Source: Cardiocondyla obscurior (Eukaryota; Arthropoda; Insecta; Hymenoptera; Formicidae). From it: DNA of 64,000 nucleotides. A program made the position numbers and the translations under genes. Of this stretch, positions 35,677 through 48,700 are shown piece by piece. Location of the stretch: the NCBI RefSeq assembly GCF_019399895.1, contig NC_091872.1, forward strand, positions 6,332,395 through 6,396,394, given 5' to 3'. How positions within the stretch are numbered: position 1 is the stretch's first letter; each line of letters starts with the position of its first letter. Below the pieces are notes generated by a model, which saw nothing but the letters and a program-made list of their open reading frames with translations, made no database searches and was not told the origin of the DNA.

Positions 35677-36431
35677 GGATCGCCGTGATTTGTCGCGAAA
35701 AACAACGGCCCTAAATCGACTGGAGAAATTTCGCGTGGTGACAAACCGGGTGGTAAAGCGGGCGTGAAATTTTATTCGGGAGCCTCTTGGCCGAGGAGCA
35801 CGCTTAATGCCGAGGTAAACGTTCAAACCGGATCTCTTTTCCTCGATCAATTCCATCACTATTCCAGCGCGCCCTCTCAGCCGCCGGTACATTTTCGCTG
35901 GTCCTCGCCCACGCGTACCCTTCAGAGTACGGTCGATCGCGCCATAATAATAAGGCGAGGAGTATAAACGCCGACTTTCTCATTGTTCGAGCTTTGACTG
36001 CGCGGGTAGGTATTTTTGGTACCCCCTGTAACGGAGCCAGCCGAAAGAGACGGGAAAAAAAAAAGACGCGTCACGTTTCGCGAAGACGATTGTCTCGTTC
36101 AGATTGCCCGCGCAATTCTCTAAAAAGTCAGCGGTTGACAAGTTTACGATCACCATTCTTGGCGGCAACACACGATCGCGTCTGTGCTTTGTAAAAACTC
36201 GAATACGAAAAACCTAGGATTATTATGCGTTTTTCTTTTTTTTTTTTTCATGAAAATATTGTTTTGTGCACGCGTCAGAATTTATAATAATTGTTATGGC
36301 TGAAATACGTTTTACGTATTTTATTTTATTTATTAACGTTACGCGCCTATAATTAAATATTTCAATTTCACCGATGACGTTTGTGTAATACCAAGGGTAT
36401 TTTGAAAGAAGCTTGAATAAACCCGGTCGTT

Positions 36432-36448
36432 AGTCTAGAGTCTAGACT
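36432..36448. repeat. 17-bp palindrome
   Basis: AGTCTAGA-G-TCTAGACT: perfect 8-bp arms around one base. It could be a dimer-binding site or chance. Confidence 0.6.
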
Positions 36449-37414
36449 CGCGCAACCAAGAAAGAAAGTTTCGCCTATCAGCTGTTGCAACGACGTGTTG
36501 TAAAACTGCGCCATGGACAATGTAATAAGACGCGAAGAGGGAAAGGATGGGGAGTATAATCTACTTTACTTTCACCGAGTCTCCGCGATAAACATAGATT
36601 TCCGACGAGTAAGAGCTGCTTATATCGCAAGTACGAGTGCTTCAAAGAAATCAATCATCTATCCTATAATTATGTTCACCATTTAATATCTTACGTTAGC
36701 GGAATGCGGAAGATCTCAACCATTTTTTTGATACGTTTTATATCAAGTTTAATAAAAATCATCGCTACAAAAAAAAGAACTTTCGCTGCTTTTTATTTCA
36801 ATCCAGGCATTGATAAAAATTTTGTTTCAAGTACGTGTCGCTTTATTTAAAACTTGTATTATTAAACGAGAAGAGAATAATTCATTAAGCTCGAGAGAAA
36901 TGGGTGTAATGTCATCGATAACAGGAGTCTTTTTTTTTTTCTTTTTATCAACCATTGATTTATTACGACTCGTAAATTTCTTCGAACGTGTTCTATTAGA
37001 TCAGACAGGTTGCAAATCTAAAGAAGCGAGAGAATCTTGAATAACAACGCGTGGAACCCTAATCGATCGGCGCCCTTGACACGTGCTCTGGTTACCCGTG
37101 GCGAGTCAATGCCAGAATAATTACAAGCAAAATATACGGTGGCGAAATGGCGTGGAATGAATCGTTCGCTTAACCTTATTAAACAATGAAGAATCGCCAA
37201 ACATACAATTGACAAATCATTATTAGCATCAACGTCTCACTCCGTTAAACGTATATCGCAGCTCCGTAACTTCAAGTACAATTGCCCCAACAGTCGTCGA
37301 GGTATCTACATAATTTTGTTTAATAAATATAGACCGGTTGCGATATACCTACTTGCGTATGTGCCCGCGGTATGGTCGACAGATTAAAAAACGTAAGATG
37401 AGTCGAACGCGTGA

Positions 37415-37626
37415 CACGTGGTTCCGCAATAAAACCATACGTAGGCAGGCGTCGTGGCTGAGGTTTCTGGCACGTGCCGTGCTCCCTCGCGCCAGTTTAG
37501 CATCGGGATAATTAGTATGTCCCGCGTCGGTGACGTTGCGATCGGGAAGCGGCCGCCGCGACTATATTCGCCCACGTGCCGTACGCGCCGTGAAACTCGA
37601 AAGCGGCCATTCACGTGGGCCACGTG
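37415..37626. promoter_or_regulatory. Cluster of five CACGTG E-boxes
   Basis: Perfect CACGTG at 37415, 37471, 37573, 37612 and 37621; the last two are separated by only GGC. About 16 copies would be expected by chance in the whole window, so five in 212 bp is a strong local excess. The patch is CpG-rich. Candidate binders are CLOCK/CYCLE, Myc/Max, USF and Met/Taiman. No exon is visible next to it, so it may be an enhancer or an unannotated promoter. Confidence 0.5.
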
Positions 37627-37690
37627 GTTACCCGCCGCCGTCTCACGCTTTCACAAGCGTGTAGTCGGCCTGTTCCGCGTCGATATGCCC

Positions 37691-37703
37691 GGGTCATTGC
37701 CCT
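37691..37703 (+). promoter_or_regulatory. EcRE-like site beside the E-box cluster
   Basis: GGGTCA-T-TGCCCT fits every position of the degenerate EcR/USP consensus. It lies 65 bp right of the last E-box. Confidence 0.3.
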
Positions 37704-39884
37704 CCTACGTGTCGTCGTACGTACATGCAGGTTGTGTAACGCGAACCTAAACAGTATGTAGGTCGCGCCTATTTCTCCCGCTTTTACTCACTTCGGCCCG
37801 CCGCGCCGCTTCATTACATCACGATCTCGGCCCGTCGGCCGAAAAGAAAAAAAGGAAAAGAGAAAAAAAAAAATTCCGCTCACGGATTAATCATCCTATC
37901 GCACGATTACGACTTCCTGTTTGCATTGTGATTCTTTTTCCACTCTCGAATGTCGCGCACGACGCGCGATATCGGCGACTGCAATGGAAAATTAGGATAA
38001 TAAACGTCGGCTATCGGAGTTATATAAAACGCGAGTTACAGAACTGTCGAATAAAGTTATTTTGACATTGACCGGCGCGGAAGATAAGATACTTAGCAGT
38101 CAGCATCCACTCTCGGGCGAAAAAAAAACAATGTGGCAAAATAAAATTCGCTATCGGAGCGAAGCTGGTGCTATTTTTAGAATCGCTATGAACAAATCTA
38201 GCTTTTAATTACGTATCATCGCGATACATTGTGCTAATTATGTTGCGTTTTAATTATATTATTTACGTTATCTGTTTTACAAACCGCGTGACATATTCAT
38301 TTAATGCGCGCAACAAAATCCACGCCGGTACAAATAAAGCTGGAAGATAAGGACCTGACCTTGTCGGGCAAAAAATTGATAAGAGTTGTAATTCATATAT
38401 CGTAACCTTGGACTACGTGTGTGGACGACTCGTGCAGCCTTGAATCGATTAATTTGAAATAAATAATTCCCCGAAGTGGCCTTGCGATTAATTCTGAATC
38501 ATTTGGTCGCGGGATGATATTAGGCGATATCGTAATTTCGCAACGTGCGAAACCTCAGCGACTCCGCGATATCTTAATCAAGCTTAGCGTGCATCTAAAA
38601 CGAAAATACATTTAACTCGAAATAATAACGAGATAATAACGCCCAGGGCGATACTCGAGGGTAACGAAAACAGCGACTGTGATATTACGTGGGAGTACAA
38701 CGAATACTCTGATAATTAGTACTTTACAATTTCACGGCGAAGTATGTAGATTACGCTCGTTGGGAAAAGCATTCGCTCCGCTTCCGATATGGATTGTAAT
38801 CCAGCGCGAGAAACTCATTTCTACATTTTATTACTGTAATATTATCTGTGGAACAACTTCATTTGCGAGGTTCGTTATCACAGATATACCGACGCGAGTA
38901 TTCGAATCGCGCGGAAAGCGCACTTTCCCCAAGATATATTTCTGCGCCGATTATTAAGAGCATTTTCGATTGACATCCAGGAAGAAATATGTAAAATACG
39001 TATAATAATAAAATTGCAAATAAAATTGAGAATTTGATAGGAAAAAAAAAAAGAAAAAAAAAAAAATTATGCAAGAGTCTGATATTAATTCTACGCCAAG
39101 CGCCGTGTTCCCTTTCCAATTACAGTCACAATTAGAAGTTAGACTCTGAATATAATTCTTTCTGTTATATTCATGAATTAGAATTTAATTTTCAAGAAAT
39201 ACCGCAAAACGACGTAACTAATAACGTGACGCAACGCGTCGTTGCCGCGACCAGGAAATTAACTCGAGTGAAACTGTCCATTTTTCGTGTTTATGACCGC
39301 CGAAAGAATGTTTTGCAAAGAGAGAAACGAGCAAAGCCAATGGATTGGATAATAGATAAGGTAAGGTGAGTTTTACCGAACGTAACGAGAATTAAAATGC
39401 TTCACGGGAATTTGAGTGCAATTAATATTTATATTAAGGCGTTAAAACACGCGTTTAATTATCATATTTAATTTCATATAATTGTAACATGTAACGACGC
39501 GTTGGTAAAGCTACTGAAGAGTCTTTAAGAAAAACGAGCGCGCACTTTCTCTCTAGTAAAAGTAAGAGTTGTGATATCGCCTGCGACAAATGCGTATTCA
39601 ACGAGTTCGATATTTTACTTATTCATGATGCTTTCTCTTACGATCGGATATAAAAAAAAATTCGCTGATCTAATTATCATCCATTTTAGAAACTATCAAG
39701 AGCTATTGCCGCGACTAGTAAATATCTAACAGTGAGCATTTAAAGTACAAATCGTGAGGACAACGTGGCTACGCGCATGAAAATTGCTTAACATTTAGCA
39801 TATATGAATGTTATTAACGCGCCGTGCGAGATAAGAGTAAACGTCCTAGGTTCAGGTTCTAAAATTAACAGCAAGAGCCTCAAC

Positions 39885-39957
39885 GTTTCCGTAGTGTAGT
39901 GGTTATCACGTGTGCTTCACACGCACAAGGTCCCCGGTTCGATCCCGGGCGGAAACA
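39885..39957 (+). tRNA. tRNA-Val (anticodon CAC)
   Basis: A 73-nt cloverleaf. The acceptor stem GTTTCCG pairs with CGGAAAC at the 3' end, with discriminator A at 39957. The D arm contains AGTGGTTATCA. The anticodon stem TGTGC/GCACA encloses loop TTCACAC with CAC after U33. The T arm CCCGGTTCGATCCCGGG is perfect, giving good internal A and B boxes for RNA polymerase III. There is no intron and CCA is not encoded, as usual in eukaryotes. It reads Val GUG codons. It stands alone in a long gene-poor region. It appears intact and functional. Confidence 0.97.
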
Positions 39958-39959
39958 TC

Positions 39960-39963
39960 TTTT
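39960..39963 (+). terminator. Pol III terminator TTTT
   Basis: Four T's begin three bases after the tRNA-Val gene, the minimal RNA polymerase III stop. Confidence 0.8.
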
Positions 39964-42900
39964 GCCTGGCATAAATTTTATTTTGCTTACATGTGTTATT
40001 CCGATAAATTTATTCGAAAGTATAGCGCCGAGCAAAGTATGTCCGGGATCGAAACCGCCGGGATCAAGCGTGAAGTTTTCGTGAACAATGAACACGTGAT
40101 AATCACCACACTACTGAAAATTCTAAAATGCTCTATTGTTGTAAAAATGTATGAACGTTAAAAAAATAACCTGAAAAGGTTTTTTCAATTAAATTCTTGC
40201 TTTTTCTCCGTGTGCATTTCAATTGTTTTATTACGTTCGACGTAAAATATGCTGCGCGACTCCGAGTTTCGGAATTCAAAAACCCTGCCGGGCCTCACTT
40301 AGAATGAGATACAAATTATTAGCGCTCCCGTGAGATTTCGTCGGTAGGCGTGTTTTACGCGTCAAGGACTATTCACCGGTGAATTTAGGAAACGCTGATC
40401 TTTGTGTGCACGAGAAATCGCATATGTGCTATGAGAACGTCCGATCGCCGGGGTAGGGCAGGTCGAGCCGTCTCAAGGCCAGTTAGGCACAAGGGCAGCT
40501 TCAGTCTAGTGTGAACTCGACCGCGCCCTTCGAGGTCATGCCATCCCATTCTCGCGCACGCATCTTTATTTTTCCTTCGACAAGTCAACACGGCCGGGGA
40601 GCCTCTTTGTGTTTCAGGCGCTCGAGATTAACGAGACGAGAGACGAATCAATTCGCAGATGATAATCTTTGCCTAAGTAGATTAATTAACTAATTATTTA
40701 ACATCATTAGTCATCGTTACTTTCTATTATCAGATCGATATTTCGTTTCTCCTTTTTCTTTCGTTACAGAATAATCCGTACAGTTATTATAGGAATATAA
40801 TTTTTTTATTGTATAAAATTCTATTTCTCTTTTAAGTGATTTAAAAAAAAATCACTCCATTAATTATCGCGATATAATAGTCCTAATTGTGTCGAAAAAA
40901 AATTTTTCCACCGGACTAAAAGGTCAGTCTTAATTCGTGTAAGAAGCTCGACGAGCATTGTCATTGCATTAATTGCCGCTGGGTAGAGAAAGATAAGTCC
41001 ACTAACGTGTGCCCCCTTCGCTTCTCTCGCCCTCCAGAAATACCGAATCACTTCATAATTGGACACGCAACGGGGAATGACGAGCGGATCAAGGTCCTAT
41101 CGATGAAAGGGACAAAATTGCTTCGGCGAACAGACCGAACTTTTTCGAAATTATAGGCAGCACCATTAATCACGACAAATTGTTTTATTCAATTGTAAAA
41201 GAGGAGAGGAGAGACGGAAAAAAGCTGAAAAATTTCTATCCGAGGAATATTTCAATAATATTCTCACCTGCATTCGATCGGGTGAAATACGCTGTCGTTT
41301 ATTAAATAAGAATAAGCTTTTATAAAAGCCAATTTAATTCCTATAACAATATAATATTGCAGATTGCCTGTAATAAACATTGTCTTATTGATTCTTGAAG
41401 TGATTTTAAGTGCAGTTTCGAGAGACGAGGGGGTTGAGATAACCGATTCTCAGCGAGCCCGGATAGGCCGAACCTTGACTGGACGAAGAACAAGTAGGAC
41501 GGGAAAAAGGGCGGCGTGGTCTGCGAGAAAAGGAGGGAAAGGGAGACAAAGAACTGAAAGAGCCCTCATTCCTTTAACGCATTGCACGCCACACTCGCTC
41601 TCTCGGCTCCCGGGGTTAACGCACTACGGTAGACACAAAAATCCCCCCAAGGTCGGTGCATCCCTGTCCGTTGGTTCGTCCGTTCCATGGTTGACCATCT
41701 CCCGCCCCACACCTCGGACAACCCCTCAGCATCCAAAGCCCCTCCAACGGGACAAATGCACCCACGCGACCGATCTTGCTCGACTTCAGGGCCGCGCAAA
41801 GAAATCTCACGATTTAAGTTGATCACGCGAGTGTAAACGTCAATCAAGTTAAAGTAATTTTTCCAAGCATATAAAATAATTATTATTTTCGAAATCAAGT
41901 AAATCCTCAAAGTGTTTGTGTATGAAAAATAAATTCTGACCTTATTGAAAATTAAAAAAAAAAAAAACAAAAACAAAAGAAAACAACATAAGTTGCGTAT
42001 GAAAATAATTACTTGATTAATCTCTCGATTGATCTCGGCATACTAAAAAATAAACGAGCTAAAAACTAGAGAACCGGTGAGTGTGGAATCCACGGTTTGC
42101 CGATCACGGATTTAGATCATATGCACCGCATGACGCGGAGAAGAAATAAAAAGGAAGAGAGGAATAATTGAGAGCAAGGATATGGATTGGCATAATGCGA
42201 CGAGTGCATCGGGTGAACGACCGGCGGTGCATCCAGACTGCAGACGTCCAATAAAAATATCTTACGTTAGTCTTTCTCTCTCCTGACTATCGTCTACCCT
42301 CATTCATCGTCAAATTATTTTTATTGTCGAGTAACCCGTGCAGAGCTTTTTACCAACGTCGCGGCCATTTCTTATCCAATTAAGAAAACTAACGAAACAA
42401 AAGCAGTAGATTTGTGCAAATTATTTTCACAACTATTAATTAATTATTCAAATAATATAAGAAGTTTGACAAAAATTTCACTCAACGATAATTAAATAAA
42501 GACAAAATTTCTCAGCATTAAAATTCTCAAAATTGTATTTCACTATTAACGTCATCCGATAGCGACTAACTTTAACGACTTAGGTCAACAACCAGTTGAA
42601 ATAAGAATTAACCTTCTTAATTAGTTTGCAAACAGTATTTTCTAATTATATTTGGAGATTTTATTAATTTTTAAACTTTAATTACGTCTCGTATTAAATA
42701 CAGTCGTAAATATCGAGGCCAATGATCCAGATGAATTTATATTCTGTCCAGCTGACCGTCTTATCTCCTCACTGATACCGCTGTAGGACAATGCACTCGC
42801 TATCGACGCAAATAAGTACGTAAAAAAGAACGGCGGATCAAAGCTTTCAACTCGAATTGCCAGAACGTACGAATTGCCATCGTGGATAAATTTCCCGCGT

Positions 42901-44094
42901 CTCTTTCCGCTAACGCGAGGGCTTCTGATTCACTCTAAATTATTATGTGCCGGCCTAAGAACAGTGTATTCTGGTCGAACGCTATTGTTTCCCCGCGACG
43001 CGACGTCAATCGCAGATTTCTCGAACGGCCGACCGTTAATCCCGAGTCCCGGCTCGATTCTAAAAATATCGAAAATGATCGCACACTCGATGCATTCTGT
43101 TGACAATGCTAATAATGCGCAAATAAACGTACGATTTTTACAATATTTTACAAGAATCTGCAAGATAACGAAGTAAACAGCGATATCTAATTTAAATAAA
43201 TAAAAGACATTAAAATAATACTCTCGAAAATTTCGACTTGACAGACAAAAGCAATAATCACGTTTCAATTTTTATATTCAAACGACATTAATAAACTTAA
43301 TTAATAATTTAAACATTCTAGAAAGAGAAAATTTGTTGAAGTTATGATTTTTATTTGGACGTCGCGTTGCACGTCGCGACTTTCAAGATGATTCGTGATA
43401 TGAGTCACTAGAAATATAATCCGAATATATGGTCAGCTATGACGCACAAGGTCAAGGTTTCAAACGGTTATCAAGAAATAAATTAAACTACCTCTTTATA
43501 CTGTCCGTAGCTTATACTGACGCGACAACAAGTCAAGACATGAGTAACTTCACAATTATGCGTGATATACGAGGAAAATACGGCAATACGTGCGATTGTT
43601 TGTCGATTAGCTACAATCGTAGAATCCGCGAAAGGTGTACCTCGTTATAGATTTGCGCGCTATCTTCGTCCGTATCTAATTTTAATGCATTGTTAGGCTT
43701 AACGCGGTGTTAATCGATAACATAAGCGGTGTTATATCTACCTTTAAAGCTCGCGTTACGGCAGCTGCACGTGTTGTCCTACAGACAACGCTACGAACCA
43801 TCGATCAGTCGTATAGAATAGCTTTAGCTAAAACGCTACGCGCGCGCCCGATTTTACAAGTTTCTCCTATACCAAGCAGAAATTGCCGCGAAGTAGACCA
43901 ATCAAAGAACCAACACGCCCGACAAGCACGTGGGGCTCCAACTGCGTTTTACCGTCGCGCGAGTTATAGCCTAGTAAATATCCTTCTAGGATCGTTCATC
44001 GTTCTAGAGCGATTCCCTTAATAGAGTACAGAGAAGGTAAATCACTCGGACGACCTCCGATTAAAAGCGTCGAGTAAAACGGCCACGGTGACCC

Positions 44095-44129
44095 TCGATT
44101 TGCTCTTACCTTGTTGAAGAGCAAATCGA
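44095..44129. other. Perfect 13-bp stem-loop
   Basis: TCGATTTGCTCTT and its exact reverse complement AAGAGCAAATCGA enclose a 9-nt loop. Fewer than 0.1 such stems with loops under 50 nt are expected by chance in the window. The stem does not extend enough for a microRNA precursor. It may be a binding palindrome or a cruciform. Confidence 0.6.
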
Positions 44130-44200
44130 TGCGCCGAGCAGTGTCAATGTCAGCCCTAGGGCAGATGCGACCGCCGAGAGAACGCCGGCAGCCTTTGAAA

Positions 44201-44219
44201 TTACGTCATTCTGACGTCA
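44201..44219. promoter_or_regulatory. Paired CRE sites
   Basis: TTACGTCA (44201-44208) and the full palindromic TGACGTCA (44212-44219) are centred 11 bp apart, about one helical turn, so two CREB/ATF dimers would sit on the same face. The surroundings are CpG-rich. Confidence 0.45.
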
Positions 44220-44272
44220 GTCAGCAACCCCTTCATTGCTGCCATTAGATCGGACTTACCCTTGCCACGAAC

Positions 44273-44296
44273 GACCGACCGACCGACCGACCGACC
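44273..44296. repeat. (GACC)6 microsatellite
   Basis: Six uninterrupted GACC units 54 bp right of the paired CREs. Confidence 0.9.
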
Positions 44297-45722
44297 CTTC
44301 ACCCCGCGCTCGAGTCATCCAACCTGAGACGTGGACGCACCTTCGCGTCAGTCCAACCTGTTGATCTAACTGAGAATAAACTCGAGCCCTCATTATGGAA
44401 AATACCGTGATCCCGGTGCGGACGTTCTCAGATATCGATTCGCACCGGTCAGCGTCATTGAAAATGGAAAGCCGATAAAATATGCATCGTTCAATTGATG
44501 ACGACGGTCTGTTTCAATCTGACTTCTTTCCACCGCGAGCGTACGTGCCGAATTTAACGATACAAATCTACAAAACTATTCTAAACTTTTTATTTTTCGC
44601 TAGAAATTTTATTTCTATCGTTTCAGGGACTTCAAGTAATTAATTCTTAATAAATAAAATTTTTCTATACTCCCATTGAACTGTTCCCACCCGATGTAAT
44701 AAAATAGCATTTTTTATAAAGACAAAAGACACGTACAGATATATGGAGTGACTAATATGGGCGACACGTGGTGTCGAATTACTCGGATTTTATTGGACGA
44801 TTTTCGGGTGGTCCAAGACCGAAAAAAGCTGCACGCGCATTCAAATCAAATACGAGCTGCAAAAATGGCTGGCAAGTTTTTTTTTATATTTTACGAATAT
44901 CGTACTTCGAGCACCTGTCCAAAATCGAGGCTGTGCTTGGAAACAGTATTTAGCGCGCGTTAAATCCGATTGACGAAATTATTTTCCGTAAAAAAAAAAA
45001 TATAAAATAAAAAAAAAATAAATCTATGATACGCCATGAGAATTAAAAGGTACAAGCCTGATTATTAGTTAAAATTTTAATTTTCAACAAAGTATTGGAT
45101 GCAGTAAACCGCAGGCTGCGGACAAAGGTGGCGAATAAACAGTTCTTCCTTTTCGAGGTCAACCATCGCCCGTGCCGCACCACCTGCCGTTGATACAACC
45201 GAGCTTACGCACCACCCTCCCTCCGTGATACTTATATATTAACGTCCATTTTATAATGAAAAGATATTAATTTCCGTATAAATCTACAGAATAATGGATG
45301 AATTAAATTTCTTTATAGAAACATCAAAGAAAATCACACGTTATAAATATATCGAGTCTGTCATCGATTAAACAATATATGATAATTTACGTCAATCTCA
45401 ATAATTACAATAATTACAACACGACAAATCACAGAAAACTATTAAATTTTGATCTGAATATCTCACATGGGCGTCAGTAAAAAATTAAAATTATTCAAGT
45501 ACGATAATTTAAATACTATTGTTTGATAAAACGGGGTCATTTGATTTTTAATGATCCCCTGAAGCGAGTACGTACAGCCGTCTGTCGTGGGTCACGTAAA
45601 CGCGGGTGCGGCAAGGGCCAGGTGTTTCATGGCGTACGCCGATTTTGTGGGTCGTCCTGGCAGACAGACACCCCGAGTCGTGCGTTTGGCACATGACTGG
45701 CGGTAACATATTTTGCTCCGTT

Positions 45723-45733
45723 TATGTAGGTCA
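45723..45733 (+). promoter_or_regulatory. Full-consensus RORE (HR3/E75-type site)
   Basis: TATGTAGGTCA matches all 11 positions of WAWNTAGGTCA. TAGGTCA occurs about as often as expected in the window, so this may be chance. Confidence 0.2.
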
Positions 45734-48700
45734 CAAGTTATGCACGGGGTTATAACATTCAGGGCTGTAAGAGCTGAAGTAGCTATCGGCTGTTTCGTTA
45801 TATACCGCCTGACACGCCTAAGGTAACGAAACTTAACCCCGATCAATTGATTTTTGTCAAAAACCAGATGGCTAGGCCAAGAAAGTTCCGACCACAAGTT
45901 TCAAATTATTAACAGATAAATAAATTAATTAATACTGCGTTATTGCAGGCTCAATTGCGACTTAATTGCGAGAAAACGAAAGGTTTTCAGTAGCAAATTC
46001 AACAAATGCCCACCTAATCGATGAACCGTCCGCCTAATCGCCGATAAAGTAATGCGATAAAAAATCCCAGCTCGAAAGAAAAATTCACGAACAAATTTCG
46101 TAACTGTGGACACGAGCCTGACATAACGTAATGCGGTTTATTCGAGCAGGTGTTACGAGTAACGAAGCACCCGCTGCCAAAAGAGTCCAACCACCTGTCC
46201 ATTTTTATCAAGCGTATTACACGCATTACATTCACACTTTGGGGGCAACGTGTCCACGTGCAGAAGGAAATGAGGTAGTCTCGAGCCACATGCTCCGAAG
46301 TACGCCGGAACTGATATTTTTGCACATCTTTCGTCTGCCAATGACTGCTAACGGTTATTAATTGCGCTTTGTACAAAACGTACCTAACAGCACGCGCATA
46401 AATCGCAAACTTTAAATTGTAAGTAATAAAAAAAAAAAGAAAGAAATGAAATTAAACAATTGAAATTACTTTCCCGATTCGCGATACGCGTCAACGTAAA
46501 ATCGCCAATTAATAATCAAATAATAAATCTCTCCCAAAGGATTTTAATTCGAATTTGTTTGAAAATGCCGAAAAGATATCCGAAAAACTGATTGCACGCA
46601 GGTGCGACCCCTTTCATGAGGTATCTTCTGCGTCTTGACTTTTCAAGGCGAGCTGAGAAAGAGAAATCGTCCTTCGCGTTAAAATGAACCATTGATGGAT
46701 TGCGATAGCCAATAGGCGACCCTTAAATCGTTGACAGGTGTCACTTCTTTTCTACTATTGCAAAGTACGAGCTACGTACCGACGACAAAAGACCGGGCTT
46801 CAAGACGCGATTATCTCGATCATTGTCAAAAAAAAGATCTCGAATAATGTGCAATTTAGTTGTAGTTTGTATAACAGCACGACGAAACCTTACTCCCTGG
46901 GGTAGCCTTATTATTACCGTGATCACTCTGGAATAGGTCAATCCATTCATCCGCCCATTTGTGTTAACAGATGCACGGCATGTGTACGACACCGTTGTCT
47001 CGTTTGTTTAATTTAATTACGACGCTTTCATTAAAGTTATCAACGATTAGGAATTATTAATCGCGATCTCAAACGGCAATCTCGTTAATATACTCGAGAC
47101 TAAAGAATTGTGTCAAGGTTTTTTGTATATGTATAACAAATATATGTCATACATATGTACGCCAACAGTTGCACGCCAAGTCGGTATAAACAATTTTTGT
47201 TCTAATTTCGGTTCTGCTTATCGTAAAATTAATGCACAAAAATTAAATGCATTTGCAAACACAATTTATGATTTGAAAAAGATAAAGAAAAGAAAAAAAG
47301 AAGTTTTAAGAAAATGTGTTTCTATCTTTCAATCTTTCAATACTCATGTATTTCTTTTTATAGAAAATAGGCCATGTGTACCATGATGAAAAATATCTTT
47401 GATTAATTTGAACCACCGGAAATTAAATATTGACCTCGTTTGACATCGATTTAACATTTTCTGCCGCCCTGAATAACGCTGTGAGTAATGAGTATATGAT
47501 GAATGACTAAGATTTCTTCTTCCTACTTCCACTATTTTTCCGAATGATTTCACCGCGACGACCCAGATTACGATTCTCAAATTACTCCAAATAAAACCAC
47601 GAGACGATTCATATACACGTAATGTATTACAACGAAATAAAATTTTCTTTATATCCGGAAATATTATTATTACACTTATATGCACGCGATGTACGAATAA
47701 AATCGATATATAATTTAATTTTGGGCACCGATAATAAATAGCAATAATAAATTTTACAGTCGTTATATACAATCTTATTATTCTTATTTATTGAACAAGG
47801 GTAATTACTAATAAATTATTATTCCACGTGAACTGTGCAATGAATATAATTATAATATTGATGAAGATAAATGCAAGACGCGTCCTTAAGGTTCTTTCGC
47901 GACCTAGAAGAACGCGTGAGGTCAGTATGCGTGGGTTGTTGCACCGGGTAGGTTGTCGGATCGATACAGCTTGCACCGGGGTGTACAACCCGGCTAGCAA
48001 CGACCCACCATCACATCCCACCACCCTATCCATAGCAACAGGCAGCTATTTGCGCGTGCCAGGTTAACCCGTTAGGCGCGTGTCACTCTCTGATTAAATG
48101 ATGACTGCGCGATCAGCAACTTTTACCCATATTTTGAAAAACATTAAAAAGAGATATTTTCCCGCGAATCGACAGTCGGCGAAAAATTTTTTTACAAAAA
48201 TCCTAAAGATATTTTATAAATCTGCTTCATATAAAAATTTAAGACAATCTGAGACTTTGCAACACGCGTAGATATTGACGACGTTATTAATCACTTTAAA
48301 CGATTCTCGTGTAAACGGTCAGATGTACTTTTATACTTGTTTTATATATACCGCGAGCAATTCTAAAACCGTTTCCTAGGTGGTTTCGTGAAACGTTGAG
48401 AACAAAGAGGAGAAAATAATTTTTGACGAAGGAAAATGACGTTTCGTTGATTAAATTGTAACCAGTGGCTGGCGCCAAATATCCGGAAATGTTTCTAGGT
48501 AGGGTACCAATTTGACCTTTCTAAAAACTCGGTTAACTAGAGCCAGATTGAAAGTGGGTGTCATTGTAGATGGAAGTTCAAGTCGCAACCGGGAAATGGG
48601 TTGAAGGCTAAAGGTAAAAGGTTACAGCAAGTACTCTCATCGCTGATTCTATCAAACGCAATCTCGTCTCACCTAATGCGAAGATATGTCCTAACATCTT

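Larger units (their letters stand above)
15486..39884. other. Long stretch without recognised genes
   Basis: I find no conserved coding exon on either strand. The open frames are short and mostly start at GTG/TTG/CTG; none recalls a known family. The stretch contains homopolymers, CpG-rich low-complexity patches (21870-21900; 27120-27230, of the CGCTC/CGTCTCG kind) and scattered receptor and E-box motifs listed separately. It may be intergenic or intron of a gene whose exons lie outside. Confidence 0.5.

Noticed and set aside
39880..40095. Minus-strand frame reading RPGSNRGPCACEAHVITTTLR
   Set aside because: This is the antisense translation of the tRNA-Val gene, a common false protein call.
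41364..41822. 152-codon plus-strand frame
   Set aside because: Non-ATG start, GC-rich patch with an equally open opposite strand, no family resemblance.
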